Shown: positions 26,107 through 44,283 of the stretch, in pieces | How positions within the stretch are numbered: the first letter of the stretch is position 1 | Layout: every line of letters begins with the position of its first letter | DNA from: DYRB01 sp963709645 | GTDB taxonomy: Bacteria; Pseudomonadota; Gammaproteobacteria; Chromatiales; Chromatiaceae | Reading direction: 5' to 3' | NCBI GenBank assembly: GCA_963709645.1 | Contig: CAVPXP010000017.1 | Location: 1 to 64,000, forward strand | DNA length: 64,000 nucleotides | Notes under the pieces: model-generated | Seen by the model: only the letters and a program-made list of their open reading frames with translations | Told to the model about the DNA's origin: nothing | The model's database searches: none | Position numbers and translations under genes: made by a program

Positions 26107-26934
26107 CTACTTGCGGCCGCGCCGGCGGACGATCATGCCGTCGGTGCGCTTGTTCTTGCGGGTCTTGTGGCCCTTGGTGGGAACGCCCCAAGGCGTCACT
26201 GGATGCCGGCCGCCGGAGGTGCGGCCTTCACCGCCGCCATGCGGATGGTCGACCGGGTTCATCACCACACCGCGAACCGTGGGTCTTACCCCGCGCCAGC
26301 GCGTAGCCCCGGCCTTGCCGAGTTTGCGCAGGCTGTTCTCGTGGTTCCCCACCTCTCCGATGACAGCCCGGCAATCCGTGTGCACCTTGCGGATCTCACC
26401 CGAACGCAGCCGGAGCGTAGCGAAGCTCCCTTCACGGGCGATCAGCTGAACGGCACTTCCGGCGGCGCGGGCCAGTTGGGCGCCCTTGCCGGGGCGCAGC
26501 TCAACGCAATGGACCAGGCCGCCAACCGGAATATTTCGGAGCGGCAGGCAGTTGCCGGCGGCGATGGGCGCATCCTCTCCCGACTGCACCGAATCACCCG
26601 CCTTCAGGCCCTTTGGCGCGATGATGTAGGCCCGCTCGCCGTCGGCGTACTTCAACAACGCAAGGTGGGCACTGCGATTGGGATCGTATTCGATGCGCTC
26701 GACCGCCGCCGGGACACCAACCTTGTCGCGCTTGAAGTCGACGATCCGGTAGCGCTGCTTGTGTCCGCCACCCTGGTGACGCACGGTGATGCGCCCATTA
26801 TTGTTGCGACCGCCGTGCCGGCTCTTGCTATCCAAGAGCGGCCGATGAGGGGCGCCCTTGTGCAGCCCCGGGGTCTGCACCTTGACGACGAAACGCCGCC
26901 CAGCCGAGGTCGGATTTGTCTTTACGATTGCCAT
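26107..26934 (-). CDS. rplB: 50S ribosomal protein L2
   Basis: The 275-residue protein has the L2 landmarks GRITVRHQGGGHKQRYR near the N-terminus and GVVMNPVDHPHGGGEGR, including the histidine long associated with peptidyl transfer support, near residue 229. L2 binds 23S rRNA near the peptidyl transferase centre. It is 60 bases after rplW and 19 before rpsS. Confidence 0.97.
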   Translation of the reverse strand: MAIVKTNPTSAGRRFVVKVQTPGLHKGAPHRPLLDSKSRHGGRNNNGRITVRHQGGGHKQRYRIVDFKRDKVGVPAAVERIEYDPNRSAHLALLKYADGERAYIIAPKGLKAGDSVQSGEDAPIAAGNCLPLRNIPVGGLVHCVELRPGKGAQLARAAGSAVQLIAREGSFATLRLRSGEIRKVHTDCRAVIGEVGNHENSLRKLGKAGATRWRGVRPTVRGVVMNPVDHPHGGGEGRTSGGRHPVTPWGVPTKGHKTRKNKRTDGMIVRRRGRK

Positions 26935-26994
26935 CTTTGAGCCATCCGTTCTATGCGCGTTCTGTGCGGCGCGTTCTCAACGGCAAGGGGCGCC

Positions 26995-27288
26995 TCAGGC
27001 GCCGCCGCCGAGTTCGATGCTGTGCCCGGGCTTGAGTCGGACATAGGCCTTGCGCCAATCTTGCCGGGAGCCGGAGCGCTGCCCGAACCGCTTCTTCTTG
27101 CCCTTCACGTTGACGACCTGCACGCGGTCGACCTCGACCTCGAACATGGCCTCAACGGCCCGACCAATCTCCCGCTTGTTCGCATCGGTCGCAACCCGAA
27201 AGGCGTACTGCTGCGTCTCGGCGACCATCGCAGCCTTCTCGGAGACAACCGGGCTCAACAGCACCATCATCAGGCGTTCTCTGTTCAT
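26995..27288 (-). CDS. rplW: 50S ribosomal protein L23
   Basis: The 97-residue product starts MNRERLMMVLLSPVVSEKA and includes VNVKGKKKRFGQRSG. L23 docks SRP and trigger factor at the exit tunnel. Its start overlaps the rplD stop by four bases, so translation is coupled. Confidence 0.97.
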   Translation of the reverse strand: MNRERLMMVLLSPVVSEKAAMVAETQQYAFRVATDANKREIGRAVEAMFEVEVDRVQVVNVKGKKKRFGQRSGSRQDWRKAYVRLKPGHSIELGGGA

Positions 27289-27902
27289 GCAAGGCGCTCC
27301 TCAAGGTTGCGCACCGCCGCCTCGGTGGCGAGCACGTGTTCGAAGGCCACCAGGCTGGCAGGATCGACCTCGCGGGCCGTCATCACGTCGACGCCGGGCA
27401 GGTTCCGGGCGGCAAAATACAGGTTCTCCACGAGGCCGTCCGTCAGAATAAGCACGTCCGTCAGGTTGAGTTCAGCGAGCTTGCCGACCAGTTCCTTGGT
27501 TCTTGGGGCCGCAAGGTTCAGCTCCGAAACCACGACCAACCGTCCCTGTCGTGCGAGCTCGGAGACGATGGATCGGACCGCACCGCGGTACATCTTGCGG
27601 TTGACCTTCTGGCTGTAGTCCCGAGGGACAGCCGCGAAGGCGCGGCCGCCGGTGCGCCAAAGCGGGCCACGGGTGGTGCCAGCACGGGCGCGGCCGGTCC
27701 CCTTTTGCCGAAATGGCTTGGAATTGCCGCCGCTAACCATCGCACGGGTCTTCTGCGCCTTGGTCCCGGAACGGGACCCCGCCAGATAGGCAGTTACCAC
27801 CTGGTGGATCAGACCCGGTTTAAAATCGGCGCCGAACACCTCGTCGGAGACCGTCAGGCTGGCCGCCGAGCCCCCGTTATCGCTTCGAATCGACAGGTCC
27901 AT
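27285..27902 (-). CDS. rplD: 50S ribosomal protein L4
   Basis: The 205-residue protein contains the long tunnel loop (KPFRQKGTGRARAGTTRGPLWRTGG) and a Rossmann-like core. In E. coli L4 also represses the S10 operon through its leader; here rpsJ is preceded directly by tuf, so such a leader has no room. It is six bases after rplC and overlaps rplW. Confidence 0.97.
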   Translation of the reverse strand: MDLSIRSDNGGSAASLTVSDEVFGADFKPGLIHQVVTAYLAGSRSGTKAQKTRAMVSGGNSKPFRQKGTGRARAGTTRGPLWRTGGRAFAAVPRDYSQKVNRKMYRGAVRSIVSELARQGRLVVVSELNLAAPRTKELVGKLAELNLTDVLILTDGLVENLYFAARNLPGVDVMTAREVDPASLVAFEHVLATEAAVRNLEERLA

Positions 27903-27908
27903 GACTGA

Positions 27909-28559
27909 TCAGCCCTTGTGCTTGTGCTTGACCGAGGGGACCACAATCAGGTGGCCGCCCGTGGGGCCCGGGACACCGCCGCGGACCAAAAGCAAGTTAC
28001 GCTCTGTATCGACGCGTACGACCTCCAGGCTCTGCTGGCAGCGCTGGACGCTGCCCAGATGGCCCGCCATCTTCTTGCCCTTGAACACCCGGCCCGGGGT
28101 TTGGTTCTGACCGATAGAGCCGTGGACACGGTGTGAGACAGAGTTGCCGTGGGTCGCGTCCTGGGTGCGGAAGTGATGCCGACGCACGACGCCTGAGAAG
28201 CCGCGGCCCTTGGTCACGCCACGCACATCCACCTTTTGCCCCGAGGTGAAGATGGCGACGGTGATCTCGCCACCGACCGCGAGATCCGCCCCCTCTCCCT
28301 CCGCGAGCCGGAACTCGCCGAGCTTGGCCCCTGCCTCCACGCCGGCCTTGGCGTAATGGCCGGCCATCGGCTTCGTGACGCGCGAAGCCTTTCGGGTACC
28401 GGCGGCAACCTGAACCGCGCGATAGCCGTCGGTCTCGTCGCCCTTGATCTGGCTGATGCGGTTCGGCTGCACTTCGATGACCGTCACCGGTACGGTGACC
28501 CCCTCTTCGGTGAAGACCCGCGTCATGCCGGCCTTGCGGCCGATCAGTCCAATGGTCAT
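27909..28559 (-). CDS. rplC: 50S ribosomal protein L3
   Basis: The 216-residue product begins MTIGLIGRKAGMTRVFTEEG and has VRRHHFRTQDATHGNSVSHR with the conserved Gln target of PrmB methylation in the loop near GSIGQNQTPG. L3 starts 50S assembly and reaches the peptidyl transferase centre. It follows rpsJ by 11 bases. Confidence 0.97.
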   Translation of the reverse strand: MTIGLIGRKAGMTRVFTEEGVTVPVTVIEVQPNRISQIKGDETDGYRAVQVAAGTRKASRVTKPMAGHYAKAGVEAGAKLGEFRLAEGEGADLAVGGEITVAIFTSGQKVDVRGVTKGRGFSGVVRRHHFRTQDATHGNSVSHRVHGSIGQNQTPGRVFKGKKMAGHLGSVQRCQQSLEVVRVDTERNLLLVRGGVPGPTGGHLIVVPSVKHKHKG

Positions 28560-28570
28560 GACTCTACTCC

Positions 28571-28882
28571 TCAGCTCAGCTTGATCTGGACGTCCACGCC
28601 GGCGGCGAGGTCCAGCTTCATCAGTGCGTCGACGGTCTTGTCGGTTGGGTCGACGATGTCCATCAGCCGCTTGTGAGTACGCAGCTCATACTGGTCCCGG
28701 GCGTCCTTGTTGACGTGGGGCGACACCAGTACGGTGAAGCGCTCGTGCTTGGATGGAAGCGGAATGGGGCCCCGTACCTGGGCGCCGGTGCGCTTTGCCG
28801 TGTCCACGATCTCCCGCGCCGACTGGTCGATCAGGCGGTGATCGAAGGCCTTCAAGCGGATCCGAATTCTTTGGTTTGCCAT
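28571..28882 (-). CDS. rpsJ: 30S ribosomal protein S10 (NusE)
   Basis: The 103-residue protein begins MANQRIRIRLKAFDHRLIDQ and matches S10 throughout. Besides its place in the 30S head it pairs with NusB and links to NusG in antitermination. It starts only five bases after the first tuf stop, so the str and S10 groups are fused here, without the long S10 leader of E. coli. Confidence 0.97.
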   Translation of the reverse strand: MANQRIRIRLKAFDHRLIDQSAREIVDTAKRTGAQVRGPIPLPSKHERFTVLVSPHVNKDARDQYELRTHKRLMDIVDPTDKTVDALMKLDLAAGVDVQIKLS

Positions 28883-28887
28883 TGCTC

Positions 28888-30078
<1,191 letters not shown>

Positions 30079-30136
30079 CGCGATCTACCTGCCTCGACTA
30101 AGGATCCGGATGGAGGATCTCAATTGGGGATCTCAA

Positions 30137-32230
30137 CTAGTGTTTCTTGGCGACGGCATCGGCGATGCTCGCCGGGACCTCGCGGTACTTCGCAAATTCC
30201 ATGCTGTAGGTCGCCCGGCCCTGGGTCGCCGAGCGCAGGTCCGTGGAATAACCGAACATCTGCGCCAAGGGCACCTCTGCACGCACGATCTTTCCGGAGG
30301 GCGTGTCTTCCATGCCCTGAATCATTCCGCGGCGACTGTTGATGTCACCCATCACGTCGCCCATGAAGTCCTCGGGCGTCACCACCTCAACCTTCATGAT
30401 GGGTTCGAGCAGTACCGGCCTAGCCTTCGCCGCAGCCTCGCGGAAGCCGATGGAACCGGCGATCTTAAAGGCCATCTCGCTCGAATCCACGTCGTGATAG
30501 GACCCGTCGTACAAAGCCACCCGAATATCCACCATGGGGAAACCGGCGATGACCCCGTTAGCCATGGCTTCCCTTACGCCCTTGTCCACCGCCGGGATAT
30601 ATTCTTTGGGTACCGTCCCGCCGACAACTTCGTTGACAAACTCGTATCCCGACCCCGGTTCGCGCGGCTCGATGCGCAAGTAGACATGCCCGTACTGACC
30701 GCGGCCGCCGGATTGCCGAACGAACTTCCCCTCCTGCTCGACCTTCGCGCGAATGGTCTCGCGATAGCTGACCTGGGGAGCGCCGACATTGGCCTGGACC
30801 CCGAACTCGCGCCGCATGCGGTCGACGATGATCTCCAGGTGCAGCTCGCCCATTCCGGAGATAATTGTCTGTCCGGACTCCTCGTCGGTGTGCACCCGGA
30901 ACGAGGGGTCCTCCTGGGCCAGCTTACCCAAGGCCACACCCATCTTCTCCTGGTCGGTCTTGGTGCGCGGCTCCACTGCCACCGAGATCACCGGCTCCGG
31001 AAAATCCATGCGCTCCAGGGTGATCACCTTGTCCTGAGCGCACAGGGTCTCGCCCGTGGTCACGTCCTTCAGACCGACGGCGGCGGCGATGTCGCCCGCC
31101 CGCACCTCCTTGACCTCCTTGCGGTCATTGGCGTGCATCTGAAGGATGCGGCCAATCCGCTCGCGCTTGCCCTTCACCGGGTTGTACAGGGTGTCGCCCG
31201 AATGGAGGACGCCTGAGTAGACCCGGAAGAAGGTCAGCGTGCCGACGAAGGGGTCGGTCGCGATCTTGAACGCCAGGGCCGCAAAGGGCGCCTCATCCCG
31301 CGCCGGGCGCTCCTGCTCGGTCTCACCGTCCTCCAGCAGACCGCGAATCGGCGGCACATCCACCGGTGCTGGCAGGTATTCGATGATGGCGTCGAGCATC
31401 GCCTGCACCCCCTTGTTCTTGAAGGCCGAGCCGCACAGCACTGGCACGATCTCGTTCTTCAAGGTGCGCACCCGCAAACCTTCCTTGATCTCACCCACGC
31501 TCAATTCTCCGCCCTCGACGTAGCGCTCCATGAGTGCGTCGCTGGACTCGGCGGCCGCCTCCAGGAGGAGCCCACGCCACTCCAGGCACTCCTCCACCAT
31601 CTCCGCGGGGACATCCTGGAGCTCGAAATGCATCCCTTTGCTCCCCTCGTCCCATAGGATCGCCCGCATCCCGATAAGGTCGACGACCCCCTTGAACCGC
31701 TCTTCAGCCCCAATCGGGAGCTGGACAGGCACCGCCGTCGCCCCCAGGCGGTCCCGAATCTGGCCCACCACCCGACGGAAGTCGGCCCCCATGCGGTCCA
31801 TCTTGTTCACGAAGCACAGGCGCGGCACCCCGTACTTGTCCGCCTGGCGCCACACCGTTTCAGATTGGGGCTCGACCCCCCCCACCGCGCAGAAGACGGC
31901 GCAAGCGCCATCCAGAACCCGCAGCGACCGCTCCACCTCGATGGTGAAATCGACATGCCCTGGGGTGTCGATGATGTTGATCCGGTGCTCAGGGAACTGG
32001 CGATCCATGCCCGACCAAAAGCAGGTCGTCGCAGCCGAGGTGATGGTGATTCCCCGCTCCTGCTCCTGCTCCATCCAGTCCATGGTGGCAGCGCCGTCAT
32101 GCACCTCGCCTAGCTTGTGGGACACCCCCGTATAGAACAGGACGCGCTCCGTGGTCGTGGTCTTTCCGGCATCGATGTGGGCCATAATCCCGACATTGCG
32201 GTAGCGCTCGATGGGTGTATGGCGTGCCAC
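30137..32230 (-). CDS. fusA: Elongation factor G
   Basis: The 697-residue product has the G domain (AHIDAGKTTTTE P-loop, DTPGHVDF, NKMDRMG) and the four further EF-G domains, ending EVPASIADAVAKKH. EF-G drives translocation and, with RRF, ribosome recycling. It follows rpsG by 42 bases and precedes tuf by 58, the normal str order. Length fits bacterial EF-G of the canonical type. Confidence 0.98.
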   Translation of the reverse strand: MARHTPIERYRNVGIMAHIDAGKTTTTERVLFYTGVSHKLGEVHDGAATMDWMEQEQERGITITSAATTCFWSGMDRQFPEHRINIIDTPGHVDFTIEVERSLRVLDGACAVFCAVGGVEPQSETVWRQADKYGVPRLCFVNKMDRMGADFRRVVGQIRDRLGATAVPVQLPIGAEERFKGVVDLIGMRAILWDEGSKGMHFELQDVPAEMVEECLEWRGLLLEAAAESSDALMERYVEGGELSVGEIKEGLRVRTLKNEIVPVLCGSAFKNKGVQAMLDAIIEYLPAPVDVPPIRGLLEDGETEQERPARDEAPFAALAFKIATDPFVGTLTFFRVYSGVLHSGDTLYNPVKGKRERIGRILQMHANDRKEVKEVRAGDIAAAVGLKDVTTGETLCAQDKVITLERMDFPEPVISVAVEPRTKTDQEKMGVALGKLAQEDPSFRVHTDEESGQTIISGMGELHLEIIVDRMRREFGVQANVGAPQVSYRETIRAKVEQEGKFVRQSGGRGQYGHVYLRIEPREPGSGYEFVNEVVGGTVPKEYIPAVDKGVREAMANGVIAGFPMVDIRVALYDGSYHDVDSSEMAFKIAGSIGFREAAAKARPVLLEPIMKVEVVTPEDFMGDVMGDINSRRGMIQGMEDTPSGKIVRAEVPLAQMFGYSTDLRSATQGRATYSMEFAKYREVPASIADAVAKKH

Positions 32231-32272
32231 GACTGCATCTGCCCAGGGCGCCCGAAGGCCCGTACGGCAACC

Positions 32273-32743
32273 TTACCAGCGATAGTGCGAGAAGGCCTTG
32301 TTGGCCTCCGCCATGCGATGGGTATCCTCTTTCTTCTTCACCGCGGAGCCACGGGAATCTGCGGCGTCCATCAGCTCCCCGGCGAGGCGATGCGCCATGG
32401 ATTTTTCGGAGCGCTTGCGGGCGGAGTCGATCAACCACCGCATGGCCAGGGAGTTGCGTCGAGCCGGGCGCACCTCTACCGGGACCTGATAGGTGGCGCC
32501 GCCCACACGACGGGACTTGACCTCGACGACCGGGCGCACATTTTCCATGGCGCGGCCGAGCATCTCGATCGGCTCCCCACCCTTCTTCTCTGCCATCTGA
32601 TCCAGAGCGCCGTAGATGATCCGCTCGGCAACCGATTTCTTTCCGTCTTCCATCAGCATGTTGATGAACTTTGCGAGCAACTCGCTCTTGTGCTTGGGAT
32701 CCGGCAGGATCTGGCGCCTGGCGGCAACGCGTCTTCTTGGCAT
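32273..32743 (-). CDS. rpsG: 30S ribosomal protein S7
   Basis: The 156-residue product starts MPRRRVAARRQILPDPKH and contains ENVRPVVEVKSRRVGGATYQVPVEV, the S7 signature. S7 organises the 30S head and in E. coli represses its own operon from the S12-S7 gap; that gap is 84 bases here and could hold such a site, though I could not verify it. Confidence 0.97.
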   Translation of the reverse strand: MPRRRVAARRQILPDPKHKSELLAKFINMLMEDGKKSVAERIIYGALDQMAEKKGGEPIEMLGRAMENVRPVVEVKSRRVGGATYQVPVEVRPARRNSLAMRWLIDSARKRSEKSMAHRLAGELMDAADSRGSAVKKKEDTHRMAEANKAFSHYRW

Positions 32744-32827
32744 GGGTAAAGGCTCCGACCTTTCGCTTTGCGTATTGTTTGGCGTGTTGGCTGTGGGCGT
32801 GTGACCGGGTCAGGGCAGCGCCAGCCC

Positions 32828-33229
32828 CTACTTCTTGCCCTTGGCCGCTGCGGCTCCCGCCTTCGGTCGCTTGGCGCCATACTTGGAACGACCCTGGCGG
32901 CGCTTGTCCACCCCGGACGCATCCAGGGTGCCGCGCACGGTGTGATATCGCACGCCGGGAAGATCCTTCACGCGCCCGCCGCGGATCAGCACCACGGAGT
33001 GCTCTTGCAGGTTGTGGCCCTCGCCCCCGATATAGGAAGCAACCTCGAAACCGTTGGTCAGGCGCACGCGGGCGACTTTACGAAGGGCGGAGTTCGGCTT
33101 CTTGGGCGTCGTGGTATAGACGCGCGTGCACACGCCGCGCTTCTGCGGACAGGCCTCCAGGGCCGGCACCGTGCTCTTCACCACCTTACGTTGGCGCGGC
33201 TTGCGAACCAACTGATTGATCGTCGCCAT
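32828..33229 (-). CDS. rpsL: 30S ribosomal protein S12
   Basis: From ATG 33229 the product is 133 residues, beginning MATINQLVRKPRQRK. The decoding-centre loops TTTPKKPNSALRK and GRVKDLPGVRYH keep both lysines that change in streptomycin-resistant mutants, so it is wild type there. The C-terminal tail after KYGAKRPKA is nine residues longer than in E. coli (Ala/Lys-rich). It opens the str group, about 230 bases after a strong promoter. Confidence 0.97.
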   Translation of the reverse strand: MATINQLVRKPRQRKVVKSTVPALEACPQKRGVCTRVYTTTPKKPNSALRKVARVRLTNGFEVASYIGGEGHNLQEHSVVLIRGGRVKDLPGVRYHTVRGTLDASGVDKRRQGRSKYGAKRPKAGAAAAKGKK

Positions 33230-33424
33230 ACTAAAGCATCTCCAACGGCGCTTGAGCGCCATCCACACAATGACCCGCTACCTGGCCAGCGAGCACAGCC
33301 ACTGGGACAAACAGCCGTTGTCGCCTCACCAGCTTTCGCCGATGGCGAGCTTGCACCTCTCACGGATGACCTGGTCGGTGCCCGGAGCCAGACGATGCCT
33401 AGGACCCCGGCTTTGGAAACAATC

Positions 33425-33441
33425 AAGCCGGCGATAAGCCG
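33425..33441 (-). terminator. Hairpin between str promoter and rpsL (terminator or attenuator)
   Basis: GCCGGC, a 5-base loop and GCCGGC again form a 6-bp perfect stem, followed on the minus strand by a T-rich stretch (TTGATTGTTT). It could end rpoBC read-through, but it also lies some 12-28 bases inside the predicted str transcript, so it may instead attenuate or stabilise that leader. Confidence 0.5.
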
Positions 33442-33459
33442 GCCGACTTGAGACGAAGC

Positions 33460-33488
33460 AGTATATGGTCTTGTCCTTGGGCCGTCAA
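33460..33488 (-). promoter_or_regulatory. Sigma-70 promoter of the str operon
   Basis: On the minus strand TTGACG (33488-33483) is followed after exactly 17 bases by TATACT (33465-33460). It should start transcription near 33453 and drive rpsL, rpsG, fusA, tuf and the S10/spc/alpha genes. The same hexamer pair with the same spacing precedes the tRNA-tuf group at 47.8 kb. Confidence 0.85.
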
Positions 33489-33587
33489 TCCGTTGCCGCC
33501 ACAAAGAGGCCATCAGAAGCAGGCGTGACCATCATACCGGGCGTGCACCGCCATCCCTGGCGGCGTGGCGGCAGAATTCGGAACCCC

Positions 33588-37801
<4,214 letters not shown>

Positions 37802-37910
37802 TTCAGTATCTCCTGGGAATAGGGCCGGGGATCGCGGAGCGAGCGGGCCTGGCGGATGGCCGCGGGCCGGACAGCGGCGGCGGGGTCGATTGCCGCCGCT
37901 GGCCGCGGGC

Positions 37911-42077
<4,167 letters not shown>

Positions 42078-42256
42078 ACTGCCTTCCCTCGAAGTGCTTG
42101 GAGGAGTCCCTTAATTGCTGCAGCCGGCGCCAAGGTCCAGGCCCCGGTCCAGGGCGTCCGGCTGCCGGTTAGGACAGGGGCGCCAAAAAGTGCGCCGCCC
42201 AGGGCCAGCGCGTCTTGGCCGCCAACAGACCCGCGTCGGCGAGCGCAACACAAACG

Positions 42257-42283
42257 GGAAAAGGCCGGCGGCTCCTCGCCGCC
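42257..42283 (-). terminator. Attenuator-like terminator between rplL and rpoB
   Basis: On the minus strand GGCGGC, a 5-base loop and GCCGCC (42283-42267) are followed by GGCC and TTTT. It lies 43 bases after rplL, the position where E. coli has the partial terminator that lowers rpoBC expression below that of the ribosomal proteins. A second 6-bp palindrome (ACGCTT/AAGCGT) lies just upstream of it. Confidence 0.65.
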
Positions 42284-42325
42284 AGCCCGAACGCTTCACG
42301 AAGCGTGGAGCGACGCAATGCGCCG

Positions 42326-42700
42326 TTACTTCACTTCGGCCGTAGCGCCCGCCTCTTCCAACTGCTTCTTGGCATCGTCGGCGTCGGCCTTGGATACGGC
42401 CTCCTTGACGACGGTGGGCACACCCTCGACGGCGTCCTTCGCCTCCTTCAGGCCGAGCCCCGTCAGGGCGCGCACCACCTTGATCACGGACACCTTGTTG
42501 GCACCGAAACCAGTGAGGACGACATTGAACTCCGTCTGCTCCTCGACCGGAGCGGCCTCGACGGCGGCAGCGGGACCAGCGGCCACAGCGGCGGCGGCGG
42601 TTACTCCGAACTTTTCCTCCATGGCGCTGATGAGATCCACCACCTCAAGTACGGTCATGTTGCCGATCGCGTCGAGGATGTCTTCTTTAGAAACGGCCAT
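42326..42700 (-). CDS. rplL: 50S ribosomal protein L7/L12
   Basis: From ATG 42700 the product is 124 residues: N-terminal dimer helix (MAVSKEDILDAIGNMTVLEV), Ala-rich hinge, and C-terminal factor-binding domain (EFNVVLTGFGANKVSVIKVVR, GLKEAKDAVEGVP). It recruits elongation factors to the stalk. An in-frame ATG four codons upstream lacks homology. It follows rplJ by 47 bases. Confidence 0.97.
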   Translation of the reverse strand: MAVSKEDILDAIGNMTVLEVVDLISAMEEKFGVTAAAAVAAGPAAAVEAAPVEEQTEFNVVLTGFGANKVSVIKVVRALTGLGLKEAKDAVEGVPTVVKEAVSKADADDAKKQLEEAGATAEVK

Positions 42701-42747
42701 TATTCTCTCCAAAAAAATCTCTGTCTGTCAGGTTGCCGGCTAACTGC

Positions 42748-43275
42748 TTACGCCGCCTGTTTGGCGTCGCGAATCGCAGCGAGGGTACGGACCAGCTTGC
42801 TCGGGACCTCATTAATCGTCGCTGCAAGCTTCTGCACCGGGGCCTTCATGAGGGCCATCAGCTGGCTGATCGCCTCTTCGTAGGTCGGCATCTTCGCCAA
42901 CGCGCCGAGTTGCGACGGCTCCAGTAGCTGCCCCCCAACGGAGATCAGCCTGACCTGGAACTTGTCGTGCGTTTTCGCAAAGGCCTGCGCGACGCGCGCG
43001 ACGGACCCCGGGTCCTGCTGCGAAAATGCCAGGATGAGCGGCCCCTTGAGACCATCCTGCATGCAAGCAAAACTCGTGTCCGCTAGCGCCCGCCGCGCGA
43101 GGGTGTTCTTGACCACGCGGACATAGACCCCAACCTTGCGTGCCTCGACACGCAGGGCGGTCATGTCCTCGACGGACAGCCCTCGATATTCAGCTCCAAT
43201 GGCCGAATACGCAGTCTTTGCGACTTCCGCGACCTCGGCGACGATGGCTTGCTTCTGCGCAAAATTCAGCGCCAC
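42748..43275 (-). CDS. rplJ: 50S ribosomal protein L10
   Basis: The 175-residue product starts at a GTG (43275) preceded by the strong site AGGAGGTGACA, giving ALNFAQKQAIVAEVAEVAK as in homologues. It ends LVRTLAAIRDAKQAA. L10 anchors L7/L12 dimers and represses its own operon by binding the leader. The frame is open further upstream but without similarity. Confidence 0.96.
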   Translation of the reverse strand: MALNFAQKQAIVAEVAEVAKTAYSAIGAEYRGLSVEDMTALRVEARKVGVYVRVVKNTLARRALADTSFACMQDGLKGPLILAFSQQDPGSVARVAQAFAKTHDKFQVRLISVGGQLLEPSQLGALAKMPTYEEAISQLMALMKAPVQKLAATINEVPSKLVRTLAAIRDAKQAA

Positions 43276-43584
43276 TGTCACCTCCTGATTACGGTATGCT
43301 GGGGCCGATGCCCCGACGAACACCGCCAGGGCCACTCCGGCCCCGTGCGGCAACCCTCAAGTGCACCGTCATCAGGCAATAACCTGACTTCTGGGCACCG
43401 TCTGCGCAGGTCCTCGCGAATTAAGCCCGTCGCCGGGACATCCCGCTCCGACAATCGGGCACCTGCGGTCTTTGACGGCAACCGACCCAGAGGGTCAGTG
43501 CCCCAAAGCTCTGCTCCGGGAGAGGGGAAAAAGCCCTCCCAGATGTCTCGTATAAAATCGTCAACTTCACCAAGCCGCGCCGGA
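43276..43584 (-). promoter_or_regulatory. rplJ leader region (probable L10-L12 autoregulatory leader)
   Basis: This 309-base untranslated stretch separates rplA from rplJ. In gammaproteobacteria this gap holds the rplJ promoter and the mRNA leader bound by L10-L12. A GC-rich stem with an A/T loop (GGGAG..GGG and CCC.TCCC arms, near 43516-43542) and a TTGACG/TATACG-rich patch near 43545-43565 are visible, but hexamer spacing is poor, so I cannot place a promoter. The regulatory role is from family knowledge. Confidence 0.45.
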
Positions 43585-44283
43585 TCAGGACCCGGCCAGC
43601 GTGGAATGGTCAATCGTCAAGCCTGGACCCATGGTCGTGGACACGGTGACCTTGCGCATGTAGACGCCCTTGGATGTGCTGGGCTTCGCCTTGTTCAGAT
43701 TCGACAGCAGGGCCTCCAGATTCTCACGTAGCGCAACTTCCTCGAAGGTGAGCTTACCCAGGGGACAGTGAATGATGCCCGCCTTGTCCGTGCGATAGCG
43801 CACCTGACCGGCCTTGGCGTTGCGTACGGCCTCGGCAACATTCGGCGTTACGGTACCGACCTTCGGATTCGGCATCAGACCGCGGGGGCCCAGGATCTTG
43901 CCCAGCTGCCCGACCACCCGCATGGCGTCCGGGCTCGCGACGACTACATCGAAATCCATCTGACCGGCCTTGACCTCCTCGGCCAGGTCCTCCATGCCAA
44001 CCCGCTCCGCACCCGCCTCCTTCGCCGCATCGGCAGCAGCACCTTGGGCGAACACGGCGACGCGCACCGATTTGCCGATGCCATGAGGCAGGACAGTCGC
44101 ACCGCGCACCACCTGGTCCGATTTGCGCGGGTCCACGCCAAGGTTGACGGCGACGTCGACGTTCTCTGTGAACTTGACCTTAGACAGGTCCTTGAGCAGC
44201 CGAAACGCCTCTTCGGCGGGATAAATCTTGCCGCGCACGGCCTGGCCACGGATTGCTTGCATACGCTTGGACAGCTTGGCCAT
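43585..44283 (-). CDS. rplA: 50S ribosomal protein L1
   Basis: The 232-residue protein begins MAKLSKRMQAIRGQ and contains LGPRGLMPNPKVGTVT, the L1 signature. It forms the L1 stalk at the E site and represses rplKA translation in E. coli. Its first base overlaps the last base of rplK, so the two are coupled. Confidence 0.97.
   Translation of the reverse strand: MAKLSKRMQAIRGQAVRGKIYPAEEAFRLLKDLSKVKFTENVDVAVNLGVDPRKSDQVVRGATVLPHGIGKSVRVAVFAQGAAADAAKEAGAERVGMEDLAEEVKAGQMDFDVVVASPDAMRVVGQLGKILGPRGLMPNPKVGTVTPNVAEAVRNAKAGQVRYRTDKAGIIHCPLGKLTFEEVALRENLEALLSNLNKAKPSTSKGVYMRKVTVSTTMGPGLTIDHSTLAGS

Larger units (their letters stand above)
33230..33587. other. rpoC-rpsL spacer with str promoter and hairpin
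   Basis: This 358-base gap divides rpoC from rpsL. It contains a near-consensus minus-strand promoter at 33460-33488 and a hairpin at 33425-33441, each listed separately. The rpoC-proximal part has a weaker GC-rich stem (near 33545-33560) with no T-run. The remaining 200 bases form the rpsL leader; I see no gene in it. Confidence 0.6.

Noticed and set aside
32828..33229. Streptomycin-resistance change in S12
   Set aside because: Both decoding-site lysines are the wild-type residues.
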